From contig JXTC01000041.1 in NCBI GenBank assembly GCA_002914845.1, forward strand, positions 389,840 through 453,839: a stretch of 64,000 nt of DNA. The letters are read 5' to 3'. The notes below the pieces were generated by a model that made no database searches, was not told the DNA's origin, and saw only the letters and a list, made by a program, of their open reading frames with translations. This DNA comes from Trema orientale (taxonomy: Eukaryota; Streptophyta; Magnoliopsida; Rosales; Cannabaceae). A program made the translations under genes and the position numbers. Shown in pieces: positions 45,901-57,155 of the stretch. Positions within the stretch are counted from its first letter, which is position 1. The number at the start of each line of letters is the position of its first letter.

Positions 45901-46745
45901 TACCAAAAAACAGGTCTACAACTTCACGAAAGTGGATATTCTAAGAAGAAAATTCTTCTCTTAACTACAATAACAAAAGGAAACAACCCAGTTGCTGTAG
46001 AGATGACTCCCTCTATCTCTTCATGCAAAGAAGCACAAAGCTATATCAATGGTGCTCTATAAACTAAAATATATATATATATATTGCGAATAAAATACTA
46101 GTATACATATAAACAAACTATCCAAATAAAACCCTCAAATGCTACCACATCCGGTCCTGAATATAAAAAACAACTAACCAAAAACACGAATATTCTCTCT
46201 GAATTTTAAAATCCCTACTACTATTTTGGTGGGAATTAAGTGAAATTCTAATATTTTATTACAAATCAAATATATAAGTAAATTGCCTTAATGGAGAAAG
46301 AGAGATCAGAGCTCACAAACTTCAAATGGAAACTAATAAACCAAGTCTCTATTTAACACCCATTTTAGCAATTGAATAACCATCAAAAAGGCAAGATCAG
46401 AGATCATAATAGTATCATACCACAACAGACCCAAATTCAAAGCACAGCTTAGTATTACTTAAGCAGATCAAGTTTCAGATACAGAGCACAGTAATTTCAA
46501 GAAAACGGAATTAAAAAAAAAAAAGCACAAAAAATAAAAAGAGGAAGTGAAAGGCAAAGATCAAAAGTGATAAACGCACATGAGAGAGATTCGAAATGGA
46601 AAGTGGAAAAGAAGAAGAAGAAGAAAAAGATGAGGAGGCTCACAACGCTTCGTCTTCTCTCGGCGGCAATGGCGAAACCAAAGGCCACCAAGCTCAGAAC
46701 AACCACAAGCAGATGAACCAGACTCGACCCCTTTCCTTCTCCCAT
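42700..46745 (-). CDS. DUF1218 four-helix membrane protein, three exons
   Basis: Join 46745-46647, 44045-43840 and 42967-42700 (99 + 206 + 268 nt) for 190 residues. Donors AGC|GTTGTG and ATG|GTGAGA, acceptors GACAG|GGCCAC and GACAG|GGTGAC; the second intron splits the Trp102 codon. Four hydrophobic segments lie at about 8-29, 58-77, 93-116 and 142-165. Family landmarks are the early AAERRRS, the CVYNSDVATGYGVG loop, LLMGVTKCMCFG with paired Cys, and FLVAEACLIAGA. The length is typical of DUF1218. The family includes Arabidopsis MODIFYING WALL LIGNIN-1/2, linked to lignin in secondary walls, but this sequence looks closer to other members, so a wall role is only suggested. Intron 1 is unusually long (2.6 kb). 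The gene looks intact. Confidence 0.93.
43793..43813. repeat. (CA)n microsatellite in intron 2
   Basis: About ten CA units, some 25 bp inside the intron-2 donor of the DUF1218 gene. Confidence 0.9.
43840..44045 (-). other. DUF1218 exon 2
   Basis: Codes for residues 34-101 and two bases of Trp102, including the conserved CVYNSDVATGYG loop and helix 2. It is not an ATG-started frame, so it is found only by following splice sites and family conservation. Confidence 0.9.
44046..46646 (-). other. DUF1218 intron 1
   Basis: The 2.6-kb intron has no inserted element with clear ends. It holds a (TA)n run at 46069-46085 and a poly-A/T stretch near 44765. Short frames inside it are not coding. Confidence 0.8.
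46647..46745 (-). other. DUF1218 exon 1 (first membrane helix)
   Basis: Codes for residues 1-33, MGEGKG through AAERRRS; the helix spans about 8-29 and could double as a signal anchor. The donor is a plain GT right after the Ser codon. Confidence 0.9.
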
Positions 46746-46935
46746 TTCTTCTTCTTGCCCTAATGAAGAGAGCTTAGAGAGAGAGAGAGAGAAATGGGTA
46801 TCAACTGTAGAGAGAGAGAGTAGAGTGAGAGCTCAGAGTGTAAGTAGCAGTAGAAATAAAAAGGAGTGAGCAAGAAAAGTGTGAAAAGAGAGATACTTTA
46901 CTCCTTCTCTCTCTCTTTCTTCTCTCTCTCAAAGC
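46746..46935 (-). promoter_or_regulatory. CT-rich 5' leader of the DUF1218 gene
   Basis: On the minus strand the 190 bp before the ATG are full of CTCTCT runs (three blocks), the pyrimidine-rich composition of many plant 5' UTRs and core promoters. No clear TATA box. Confidence 0.5.
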
Positions 46936-48225
46936 AGTGCAAAGCTGTTTTCGATAATAAATAAATCAATAAATGTTCTTTGTCCACGCGACGAACAGAG
47001 CGTGTGGAGCACGACCGGCAAAACAGCAGCAAGTGCGGAGAGAGTACCGCGGAGCTCCTTTTGGCGTGATGTCCACGCGGGGGAAGAGCGGTGGGTCGCG
47101 CTTTTAGACCTGAAATGGGAGGCGGGTTCGAGTTTATTGTATGAAATATCCTCTGGGAGCGTTCTCACAGGCTTATCCTGAGCCTTTCTCTTCTTACAAA
47201 CTAAACTAATTAAATTCTCATAATAAGAAAGAAGCATAAAATTAAAAAAAAAAAAACAATTATTGTTGTTAAATAATAATCTAACTAGTAGTAGATTTAC
47301 CTTGTTGCATAAGCATCTTTCTTTTCCAACATCTAGATTTCATTTGCCTAAATAACAAGAAAAGGGGCATGTTTGATTAAGATCTAGTATAATAATTTAA
47401 TTCAGATACGATAGATACATAAAGCATGGATAACTGGTATTGGTTAAGGTCAGGGCATGTTCTAGTAAAATAAGTTTAACTTAGATAAGACAAATCGGTT
47501 TTCACGTGGATGATGAAACAAGGTAAAGGAGAAGATCCTGCGTCCTCAGACCATTGACGTGAGGGAAACCACATCTTATTATTGCCTATACACACAATCA
47601 CTAATCGATCACAGCATCTTCTGCAACTTTTGCAAGGGTAGACCCCATGTTCTTTTTTCTTTTTTTCCTTTTTTTCATCTTTTTTACGAATTTCAGGAGT
47701 GGATGCAGTGGACCACTGTATAGCAGGAGCGGACCAATGTTTTGTAAATCTATCATCATATTATTGGTGACGAAGATTTTTGTCATTTTTGTCAAACGGA
47801 ATTAAATTCCTAGAGTGAAATTGATCATAAACGCGAATTAAAATGCAGACATACATAAGTGAATGAATACGTGATTCTATGTGATCCGATGTAAGTTTTG
47901 GCTATGTATTTCAGTGTTTTATTACGTATAACGGAGTACAACTCTTCAAAAGCATTATGAAGATAGTTGAATGTATGTTTCCTTATGAGGCTTAAGGTAT
48001 TTACAGATGGGCACTTAAAAGTGTCCTGGTAAGTGCCACATGGTTCATTACATAAATTAAAATAAGAGCAAGACAAATATTATGGCGTTTATTTAGGGTT
48101 ATCCCCTGGAATGCTGCATTGCGCCGTCTTGTTATGAGAATTTTGGGGAGGTATGTTTGTAGCGTTAAATGCAACCCTGCTGATGCAGTAATCACTTCTT
48201 AGACTGCACTATTCTCGCAATCTAA
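46936..48225. other. Upstream flank of the DUF1218 gene, no gene
   Basis: A GC-richer block at 46980-47110 gives a 102-codon minus frame, but without motif; it is more likely promoter DNA. The remainder is AT-rich and empty. Confidence 0.5.
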
Positions 48226-48241
48226 CAACATAGCTGACTTA

Positions 48242-48354
48242 TAGCTCAATTGGTCTACGATTCTTGGGGAGTGTGTGAGTACGTGAGAAGGGAGGAATTC
48301 GAATCCTAATTAGGCCAAATTACATATAATTTTTGTAATAAAAGATTTTTTTAG
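48242..48354 (+). mobile_element. tRNA-derived SINE, 113 bp
   Basis: The body starts with an RNA polymerase III A-box, TAGCTCAATTGG (48242-48253), followed about 40 bp later by a B-box, GGAATTCGAATCC (48294-48306). It ends in a T-rich tail after AATAAAAGA. A 16-bp target-site duplication with two mismatches, CAACATAGCTGACTTA / CAACATAGTTGACCTA, encloses it (48226-48241, 48355-48370). Both features are diagnostic of SINEs, mobilised in trans by LINE enzymes. Confidence 0.8.
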
Positions 48355-48456
48355 CAACATAGTTGACCTAGGTTCCTCGATCGATTAAGGACGTGATCAA
48401 CTTTTGGTGAAGGTCGCTAACCATACAACAATTTCAAAAAAATACTCGTTGCATTG

Positions 48457-48764
48457 TGTTAGAGAAAATACAGCTAAGGAAATAAGCACAAATGGCAAAG
48501 TCAAAGATTGCAAAAATTCTTAGCAATTGAATTGACTAAACGAATTCACAATCTTCCTGATTTGTTGAATTGACTAAATCAATTTACAGTCTTCCTGATT
48601 TGTATAAAGCTTATTATGGAAAGCTTTTATTCTCTAACGTTCATATTTCTAACGTTACATTTGCTTGTTTATGTATATATACCTCCTCTTTGTAAAGTTC
48701 TGTACAAAACTTACCTTATAATATATTGAGAAACTTTTGTTTCCTGGTTTATCGTTTCTTTACA
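48457..48764 (+). repeat. 5' LTR of copia element 3
   Basis: About 308 bp from TGTTAGAGAAAATACAGC to TCTTTACA. A TATA-like TATGTATATATACC lies near 48670. TGGTATTAAGGGCC follows at once as a mutated methionine-tRNA primer-binding site. Confidence 0.78.
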
Positions 48765-48828
48765 TGGTATTAAGGGCCTATCCTGGAATTAAAAAAAAAA
48801 AAAAATAGCTCAAGAAAGCAGATTAGCC

Positions 48829-49480
48829 ATGACTCCCCCCGCAGCAAACCTTTCTGTCCAATATCCTTATCCTTCTACTCTCAAAATAATGGAAATTTTT
48901 GTTTCCCTAAAGCTCTCTTTGAAAAACTACATGATGTGGAAAACACAAATTATTGGCCTTATTGAGAGCCAAGACATGGGAGGCTTCCCAGATGGAAGTT
49001 ATTCTAAGCCAGATGAGTTTGTCACCAAAATATCTACGGACTCTGAAGGGTCTGTAGTCAAGATCAAGAGAATGTTTTCGGACTACTAAAAGGCTTAGAG
49101 AAAAACTATGAGTCTTTTGTTATAACCATGATGAAGCCTCCTATTCCTTCATATAATGATACTATCTCTTTGCTCCATAGTCATGAAAATATGAAAAGCT
49201 TATATATAATTGACGCTACTGATGATATTCTGCATTTTTTGCTCAAAATAAGAATTGCAGCAAACAGTTTAAGAATGATAAGCAGGGGTAAAATTATTTC
49301 AATTCAAAGGGAAGGGATTTCTTTCAAACAAGTCAGAAACCTTATGAATTACACCATGCAAGCAAGAAAAATTGATCTCCTTATCGAAAGGCGAAAAATA
49401 ACAATGAAGTATTTTGTCAAATCTGTGGGAAGCCTCGACATACTGCTCTTAACTGTTGACACAGATTTGGCCCAGATTTA
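48829..49480 (+). pseudogene. copia element 3 gag remnant
   Basis: Starts MTPPAANLSVQYPYPST and keeps LKNYMMWKTQIIGLIESQDM, the gag N-terminal Trp motif. An internal deletion and frameshifts follow. Later text YTMQARKIDLLI and a shifted CQICGK-like zinc-finger trace sit near 49420. Confidence 0.75.
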
Positions 49481-50154
49481 ACCAAGTTTTTCAACCTGAA
49501 GAAACTGCCCAAGCACTTGCTGCTATGACAATCTCAGATAATCATACTGAATCATGGTTTCCTGATACAGATGCAACACATCACGTGATTTCAGACAATG
49601 GTAAGTTGATTAGTTGCAAACCTTATTATGGAAATGATAAAATAATGGTTGGAGATGGACACAAATTAGACATCACACACATTGGATCAACTACACTCCA
49701 CACAGGAAAAAAACCACTAAAACTTGATAATGTTTTGGTTGTTCCTGAGATAAAGAAAAATCTTTTATCAGTAAGCCAATTAATTAATGATGTTCCTTAT
49801 GTATTTGAATTTACTGCTAATGCTTTTGTGATAAAGGACAAGGAAACAGGCTTGGTGATAGCGGAGGGAACTAAGAGTGGAGGTCTCTACAGCCTAGACC
49901 GAGGTCATAAAATGGTATTCTACTCGATGAGACTTCGAGCAACCAGTGACACAACTTGGCACCAGAGGCTGGGACATCCCCACATGAAAATTGTTAATTT
50001 TTTAAAGCATAATAAATTAATTCATGTCAATGAACATGATGGGAAAAAAATTTTATGTGAAAGTTGTCAACTTGAAAAATCTTGCAGACTTCCTCTTCTT
50101 AATGTTGACGAGTATTGTTCAGAACCTATTTCCAAAATTCATTGTGACTTATAG
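49456..50154 (+). pseudogene. copia element 3 protease and pre-integrase
   Basis: 232 open codons. WFPDTDATHHV is the protease active-site region; the family has DSGAT, so the catalytic DSG reads DTD here. GLYSLDRGH and WHQRLGHPHMKIVNFL form the GAG pre-integrase HHCC start, with CESCQLEKS as its Cys pair. The frame ends at a TAG in CDL*GPSP where Trp is expected, just after the first integrase Asp. Confidence 0.88.
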
Positions 50155-50830
50155 GGACCTTCTCCCATTGGATCTTTTCAAAAACTTAAATATTATGTAA
50201 TTTTTGTTGACGAATGTATCCGGTTTACTTGGTTTTTCCCTTGAGAAAAAATCTGATTTTCTATCTTGTTATTGCTTTTCAAAAATCTTTTAAAAATCAA
50301 TTTGACAAGAATATTAAAATTTTCCAATCTGATGGAGGTGGAGAATTTGAAGACAATGATTTTCATAATTATCTTATTTATTGATAATGGAATTAGGCTT
50401 CAAAAATCATGTCCTAGCACATCTCAACAAAATGGGATAGCAGAGCGAAAGCACAAAAATATTACTGAGTTGGGACTCACCATGTTGTTTCATGCTAGTG
50501 TTCCTAAGAGATTTTGGGTGGAAGCCTTTGCTACCTCGACATAGCTAATAAACTGGCTGCCATCTAATGTACTAGCCATGAAAAGTCCAATAAAAAAACT
50601 AACGGGTAAGAGACGTGATTACTCATCATTAAGAGTATTTGGATCAAGATGTTTTCCATATTTACGAATAATAGCTCAAAATAAGTTTGATTCAAAATCA
50701 CTTCCTTGTATTTTCCCCGGTTGAAGGATATAGATGCTTTCATCCACTGGGAAAGTATATATTTCAAGGGATGTTGTCTTTGATGAGAAGACACTCTCTT
50801 TTAAACAACCTGGTACACTTTTCAGTAAGT
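50155..50830 (+). pseudogene. copia element 3 integrase core remnant
   Basis: After the stop, GPSPIGSFQKLKYYVIFVD continues the integrase. Frameshifts separate it from an SDGGGEFEDNDF-like segment and from SQQNGIAERKHKNITE (50423-50470), which carries the catalytic Glu. The text RFWVEAFATST and a later SPIKKL phrase complete the domain. Confidence 0.85.
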
Positions 50831-51279
50831 GAGATGAAATGACAAATTTAACAAGTTTTTTTGAGTGGACTACAGGATCTCAAAACAGTGACTCTATAGT
50901 CAATACTAGTGAGCACACTTTCCCAAACAATAGCACCAATGGTACTATATTGGAAGATGCTGAAAAGGAAATCATGGAACCAGTTGAGAATTCAGGCCAT
51001 CCATATTTGAACAACATTACACCACCTACTCAAATCGAAATAACAAATGATCAACCAGAAAATGTGCATGAAGAAGTGGAAGATGGAGAAAGACGTGGTT
51101 CTGACATGGAGACGATTCCTGAGCAATTGATTGTAAGTACAAACAATCATACTCATCCAAATGATCACAACAGCACGAGCTGGATTAAGTAAACCAAGTA
51201 CAGGTACTCTTCCACACAATATGCATTGTTGAGTTACAATATTCCTACTGAACCTAAAGGCATTAAAGATGCTTTACCA

Positions 51280-51967
51280 CATTCTGGTTGGATGAAAGCA
51301 ATGCAAGAAGAAATAGTTGCATTACATCACAATTAAACTTGGAAATTGGTTCCTCGATCCATGGACATGAATGTGATTGGTTGTAAATGAGTTTACAAAA
51401 CTAAACTCAAAGCTGATGGCTCTCTTGAGAGACTTAAAGCTAGGTTGGCTGCAAAAGGCTTCAATCAAATCCCAAGAGTTGACTTTCTTGAAACTTTTTC
51501 CTCGGTTGTAAAACCTGCTACAATTAGAATTATTTTATCCATTGCTTTGTCTCATAAATAGGATATTAGACAACTTGATGTGAAAAATGCTTTTCTACAT
51601 AGAAAATTAGATAAACCAATTTTTATGGAACAACCTCCTATAGCTTCATTGATCAAAAGAAGCAACGAGAGCTTAGTGTGACAGGTTTAGTATGTTTCTT
51701 TTAAACTCTGGTTTTACATGTAGCACTGTTGATTCCGCTTTATTTATTTTTAGGGACTACAAGGAACTCTTCTTTTACTAGTGTATGTCAATGATATAAT
51801 TCTTACTAGATGTAATCCTACCCTTATCAATAATTTTGTTTCTTCCCTAGGAAAAGAATTTGATATGAAAGATTTCGATTATATTTATTATTTTCTAGGA
51901 GTAGAGGTTGCTCGGATATCTTATGGTCTTATCCTAAAGCAAATAAATATATGTAGTTGATCCTATT
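51280..51967 (+). pseudogene. copia element 3 reverse transcriptase, 5' part
   Basis: Reads [51 protein letters not shown] and, after a deletion, LLVYVNDIILT, where the catalytic YVDD has become YVND. FLGVEVARISYG precedes the break by the solo LTR. Stops replace Gln at 51334, Trp at about 51388 and Trp at about 51560. Confidence 0.85.
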
Positions 51968-53547
51968 TGCTGGTGTTTACTAGAATAAAATTTTGGAAAA
52001 TATTTTTTTAAAATCATTTTCAAGAACACCATAGTTTTGTAAAATCTAGAGACGCAGCGTAATTGGTCGTTTAAAATTTTTCTTTACAAAACTTTTCGGA
52101 TCGTAATCTAACATAAATTAACTCTTGATCTAGACAAGAACAATATCCGGATTCGCTCCACAATCTTCTCATCTTCCCGTCTATTCTCGAAAGCCGTTTG
52201 ATTGATCCGGTGGGTGGTCACTTTCTTGATTCCCAACAAAGAGATCCGCAGACGAACAAGAAGACAATCTTCTCGAACCGATTTCTCCGGAATGGCCGAA
52301 AAACCAAGGACAGTGAATCCCTAGTGGTGGCCGATTTTCCTCTGCTCTCTCTCTCTCTGTTTTTCGTGTGACACTCTCTTCACAGGGGGTGTTTCACGTG
52401 TAGTTTATGTTCTAGTAGCTAGAGAACTTTTCTCTTAACTATAGAGAGATTAGTAAACCCTAATAGACTTATTGGGCTTATTGGGCTCAACTGATTATCA
52501 AATAATTATTGGGCTTTAATTTGAGCTAAACAGGGGACTAGATGGATCCATAAAGTCCAAGCTCTAATGAACCATATGCCTATGATCATAATTAACTCAT
52601 AATTATGATTGAGCCTTGTCCATTAATATTGGGGCACACCACTATAGGCTCAATATTGAACTCTTGGACTAAATGCCATTTATTTTCTATGAAGCTTATT
52701 ATCAAATTAGATTGATCCATTTAGCATATACTATACTTATAGACGTACCCCCAATGCAATGCCGTACTAGTAGGATAAAATTACCGTATTACCCTTCTAG
52801 TACATATTTACCTTTGAGTTGTCATTTTTTATCTAATAGATAATAGTTGACTACGGTGTTTGTATCTGCTTATACTAACACAGTCAAATTCATATAATAA
52901 ATACCAGGGCCCTGGTTTATATTATCCAAGTACTTAAAAAAACTCAAAGTGACATTGTACGTATGGCGTCCATTATGAAAAACGTTCTACACATTTCATA
53001 CACCTTATCTTCCAAGATACCGGAGTTCGAACCATAAATCGGAACTAGTCATTTAGTAACTCAAAAAGACAAAACACATGAAAGTAAGTTCGTTGATCAC
53101 TAGGATTAATGGTATTTACAATAGTGCTAGATTAGTGTTATAACTTTCTTATAACGCACTAGTATTTCTATCCGAAGACTCACTTCGATAATTGGAGACT
53201 TCATTATGAAAATAGACAACACTACATTCTATGGCATAGTAAAGTATTCCATCTTCAATATGTTGAATGCCAATAATTTAATTTAGATATAATGAAATAA
53301 AAAATATAATGTCTCCCACATATGAACTCATCACACGAATAATTCTTTATTACTCATTACATATCTTGGAATCTTTAGATATTTACATAAGATAATGACA
53401 CACATCACATGTATATCAATGGGATATAAATGAAATGAAAAATTCATAACATAGAATTTATTAATAATAAATAGATAATAAATAATCGGATAAATATTAT
53501 TTATAATGTCAAAATAATAAACTGCTTTATAGGACATTATTCTAATA
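51968..53547 (-). mobile_element. Solo LTR, 1.58 kb, nested in copia element 3
   Basis: The copia frame is interrupted here and resumes at 53548 in the same domain. The 5-bp duplication CTATT (51963-51967, 53548-53552) flanks the insert. Read on the minus strand it starts TATTAGAATAATGTCC (a decayed TGTTAG start) and ends ACACCAGCA, the usual TG...CA form. There is no coding region, primer-binding site or second LTR, so unequal recombination between LTRs is inferred. The family is undetermined. Confidence 0.8.
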
Positions 53548-53552
53548 CTATT

Positions 53553-53932
53553 TACCGAGCAAAAATGCACACAAGCAAACCTCTCTCCCTACCAATGGTT
53601 CCACACACTCACTCTACAGATACTTCGTTATTATCTGATCCAACTTTTTATAGAAGTATAGTAGGCGATCTACAATATTTGACATTTACTAGACCAGACC
53701 TCGTTTATAGTGTCAACTTTGTTTGTCAATACATGCGACAACCTACAAACCACCATTTTCATTTAGTTAGGCGCATATTGAGGTATGTTCAAGGAACTCT
53801 TGATCATGACATTCTACTCCTTTTCTACCCTATTTCACACTTATATGCTTTTTCAAGATTCTGATTGGGGTGGCTGCACACTAACAAGGCATCAATCACT
53901 GGTTTTTGCACATTTTTAGGACCAAATTATGA
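53553..53932 (+). pseudogene. copia element 3 reverse transcriptase end and RNase H start
   Basis: The text [32 protein letters not shown] and [14 protein letters not shown] is the conserved copia segment after the catalytic core. With one frameshift it goes on to the RNase H start (SDWGGC-like) and TGFCTFLGPN, then stops abruptly at a junction near 53932. Confidence 0.88.
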
Positions 53933-55575
53933 AAACTTTAATTTTTAATGTAGGGTATTATCATAATTTCACATCAAAGGGAATTAAAAAAAAATCTGGA
54001 ATGAATGTGGACTAATTTGTGTGCTAGGTTTGTTGGGGTTTAAGTGTAAGAGTTTTATTAAAGAAATGACTAAAAGAAAATTAAGGGCGTAAATGGAAGG
54101 AAAATAGAGAAAATATAGCCAAAACATAATTTTTAAAAAGATGCCTAATCTATCCAGACGCTGCTACATGTCCCACTACACAACCCACTCAGATTTCTCT
54201 CTTTATCTTCCCCGATCTCTTTCTCTTCTCTCATATTAATATTCCTCAAACTCTTCCTTCAACCATGGTCAAACCACCAACTTCTCTATTTTCTTTTATG
54301 CATAACCACAAGGAAATAATTAGAATGAGCCTCACCATGTTACTCTTTGTCATGCCACCTTCAAGATCCAACCTCCTCCTTCTCGGTTAATTATCAAAAT
54401 ACGAAGTTATAGGTGGTCAAACTAGGCCAAACGGCCGCGAAAGTTTCCGGCACTACCATGTCGCCGTCTAGCCACCTGGAGGGCTGCCGCTGGTCTCTTT
54501 GGATTCATCTCATCACGAGCTTCCTTCAAGATCCTTCTCACTTCCTAGTTCGCCGCCGGTGAGCATTCCATAACTTTCATCGTTTTTATAATTGATTTGT
54601 GGCATTTTTATAATTATTTTTGTGAAGTTGATTTTATGGCCAGGAAAGTTGCATGAGGTAAAAGAGGGATTTGAATAATAAATAGCTATGGTTGAGTTGT
54701 GTTGGATTAAAATCCGGGTTAGGAGAATTTTTAAGTTGAAAAAGTTGATATTTTTCTAATTCGGGCTCAAAAGTAGTTTGAAATCTGACACAAAATTGGG
54801 CTATAAATCTGATATTACCAATAATGGACATTGGGCCTAATGGGGGAAAGTTGGCATTTTTATAAATAAATCCGGAAAGTTATTATATTCGTAATCCGAT
54901 TCAAAAATAAATGGCACCTTTATAATCTTAAAAAGTATAGGGTCGCCCGGGCCTCGAGCTAAAGGAGTAAAATTAAGAAAAACGGTGTTTTTCGAAATTA
55001 AGAAAAGTGATATTTTCGAAATATTCTAAAAAGACGGTATTTTTATAAACAATCAGCAAAGTTGATATTTTTGTAAATATTTTCGAAAAGTGATATTTTT
55101 GTAATTTTCAGAAATTAAGGCCCAATTAAGGCTCGTGACCTTGAAACGAAATTTCGATTTCAAATTTGAGATTAGTGAGGTCAAAAAACGAGTTTTGATA
55201 TATAACATTGATATGTTTCGAAGTGGCATAAATTTCGAGGCACGGGGCTCATAAATAGTCTCATTTTGCAAGCTATTAGTCAGGTTTCGGCCCGAACCCA
55301 AATTTGTCGAGTTATATATCTAACCTAGTTAATTTGGATGCTAAGAACGCAGTGGTGAGACCCTTTTCCCCATTTGAGGCTTTGCTGAAAAAGTCGCCCG
55401 TCAAATTAAGCGAATGAGATTTATGCAAACATCTTTGCATAAAAGTTATTTTTGAATTTATAGAATATGATTCGAATCTTATACCAAACGTGCCCTGAAT
55501 TTCTTTTTAAAGTCTTCATGCCAAAAATGTGAATATATCGTTACTCTGCATATTTCCTTTCAAAAATACTTTTTT
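53933..55575. mobile_element. LTR-like non-coding remnant
   Basis: About 1.6 kb lack genes. Pieces such as GGGTATTATCATAATTTC and GCCGCCGGTGAGCATTCC, and repeated GTGATATTTTTGTAA-like units at 54960-55110, resemble long plant gypsy or copia LTRs. No TG/CA ends, TSD or primer-binding site could be fixed, so it is listed as probable debris. Confidence 0.35.
54960..55110. repeat. Degenerate tandem units (GTGATATTTTTGTAA type)
   Basis: Five to six imperfect units of roughly 25-35 bp, each with GGTGTTTTT, GTGATATTTT or a similar core between AAAA-rich spacers. Similar words occur inside the two 586-bp MITEs. Confidence 0.6.
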
Positions 55576-55579
55576 TTTA

Positions 55580-55939
55580 GGGATAGTATCATTTTTATAC
55601 CTTATATTTTGATACTTTGCTCAAATTATACCTTGCATTTTGGTTATTATTAACATTGAGTCTTAGATTTGAAATTTGTTACAAATTTATACCCTGACAT
55701 CAATTCGGAGCAGTTAATTTACCAAGATGCCGTTTAAAAAATTAAAAATAAACTGTATAAAAACTGATCTGAAAATAAGTTTATTAAATCATCTTAGTAA
55801 TTTAACTACTCTAAATTGGTATCATGATATAAATTTGTAACAGATTTCTAAATCTAAGGGTTAATATTAATAATAACTAAAACACAATGTATAAATTTAA
55901 CAAAGTGTCAAAATACAAGGTATAAAGTTGATACTATCC

Positions 55940-55940
<1 letters not shown>
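55580..55940. mobile_element. Foldback MITE with ~150-bp inverted arms, 361 bp
   Basis: The left arm begins GGGATAGTATCATTTTTATA and the reverse complement of the right arm begins GGGATAGTATCAACTTTATA. The match continues, with scattered substitutions and small indels, for about 150 bp on each side, leaving only about 60 bp of loop. TTTA flanks both ends (55576-55579, 55941-55944). Nearly the whole element could fold into one hairpin. There is no coding sequence. Confidence 0.85.

Positions 55941-55942
<2 letters not shown>

Positions 55943-55997
<55 letters not shown>
55943..55997. repeat. (TA)n microsatellite
   Basis: Pure TA run of about 55 bp, beginning at the right edge of the foldback MITE. 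Confidence 0.95.
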
Positions 55998-55999
<2 letters not shown>

Positions 56000-57072
56000 T
56001 TCAAAAATACTTGTAGTAACTTTAACTATTGATATGATTCAAGAACAGTCTCGTTCAACTCTGAATGATCCATCTTTAAAGAAAGTATTGAACTTGCTTT
56101 CATGATATATTTTTTCTAACAAAAGTTAACTTTCATAAGTTACATTTCAATATGGATAATTTTTTAAAATATTATAATTATTTTTACATTTTTTCATATA
56201 AACTTAATTTTAAGCTTCAAAATTTTACATTTTAATTTTTTTAAAAAAATATTTAATCTAATCCGATCATGTATCAAACACTGAAGCGTTTTTCTAATTG
56301 CTTAATTCGACCGTTTATCAAATACAATATTAGATTCAATATAATCTTATCTAATCTTATCTTTTTCAATCTAGTCCATATAATCCGATGTAATTATGTG
56401 TGCCAAACGAAAAGAAGATAAAGCAGCTCATTTAAATGACGTGGTCTCTCCTAATTGGCTAGACAGAGAACAGGACAGAACATTTAGACAGAGGATCCAA
56501 GTCCGTTTGGGCATGCAGACCATTAAAGAGTAGCGTTTTTGGGCCCTTAAAATTTGAAGGGAACTTTTTTGGGAAATTGACGTGAAGAGTACTCTTTTTG
56601 GCACAAAACGACTTTTTTAGCTTTTTTTTTTTTTTCAAAATTACATTTCTAGTAGCAAATAATGACTTTTGTAGTAGTATTTGGATAGAGAAAAAAAAAA
56701 AAGTAATTCCAAAACTACACTTATGACAATTATACCTTTTATTTGAAAAGGTAGCATATTTTTCCTCATTTTCCTTACTTTCCCCACTTTTTCCTCCTCA
56801 TTTTTCCTCCCAAACATATGACTCCTCCTGCCATTACTTTCTTTTCTTTTGTTTTCAAGCTAACACATTTTTTATTCCTCCAAATGTTCTGCTTGTTCTA
56901 TCTCTCTTCCAAACTTAGATCTCATTTGTCACAAATTTTGTCATAAATAGTCACAGTATGTTTTCTTGTGTCAATAACATTATGATTAAAAATAGTCATA
57001 ATTTGTGTAAAATTGTGACATGTTATGGTCATAATTTTGTTTTCCATTGTTACCAACTTCGTGATTATAAAT
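55998..57072. other. Intergenic DNA with MITE-like fragments
   Basis: No gene. Around 56250-56410 the text ends in ATTATGTGTGCCAAACG, which resembles the right end of a Harbinger-like MITE; the left end was not found. At 56920-57060, words like GTCATAATTT and AATAGTGAC recur. Confidence 0.4.
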
Positions 57073-57111
57073 AGTGACAATTTTTTGACTACGAGTCAAA
57101 AAATTGTCACT
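57073..57111. repeat. Perfect 18-bp hairpin
   Basis: AGTGACAATTTTTTGACT, loop ACG, then its exact reverse complement. It lies at the end of a cluster of GTGAC/GTCATAATTT words and is probably a transposon end, not a terminator. Confidence 0.85.
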
Positions 57112-57155
57112 CATATTCTGTGATTCTAAGTCACTAAAACAAACTCACCAGGCCT

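Larger units (their letters stand above)
48457..53932 (+). mobile_element. Ty1-copia retrotransposon, RE1-like, split and 3'-truncated
   Basis: A 5' LTR is followed by gag, protease, integrase, reverse transcriptase and part of RNase H, all plus strand. The wording of protease and integrase (DATHHV; CESCQLEKS; SQQNGIAERKHK) matches the plant RE1 type. A solo LTR of another family cuts the reverse transcriptase at 51968-53547. The element ends inside RNase H at about 53932, with no 3' LTR. Stops occur at many Trp or Gln positions. It is inactive. Confidence 0.88.

Noticed and set aside
46929-47237. 102-codon minus frame upstream of the DUF1218 gene
   Set aside because: No motif, composition typical of a GC-richer promoter, and position directly before a well-supported gene.
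48242-48314. A tRNA gene
   Set aside because: A- and B-box are present, but no acceptor stem or anticodon arm pairs, and a long target-site duplication shows a SINE.
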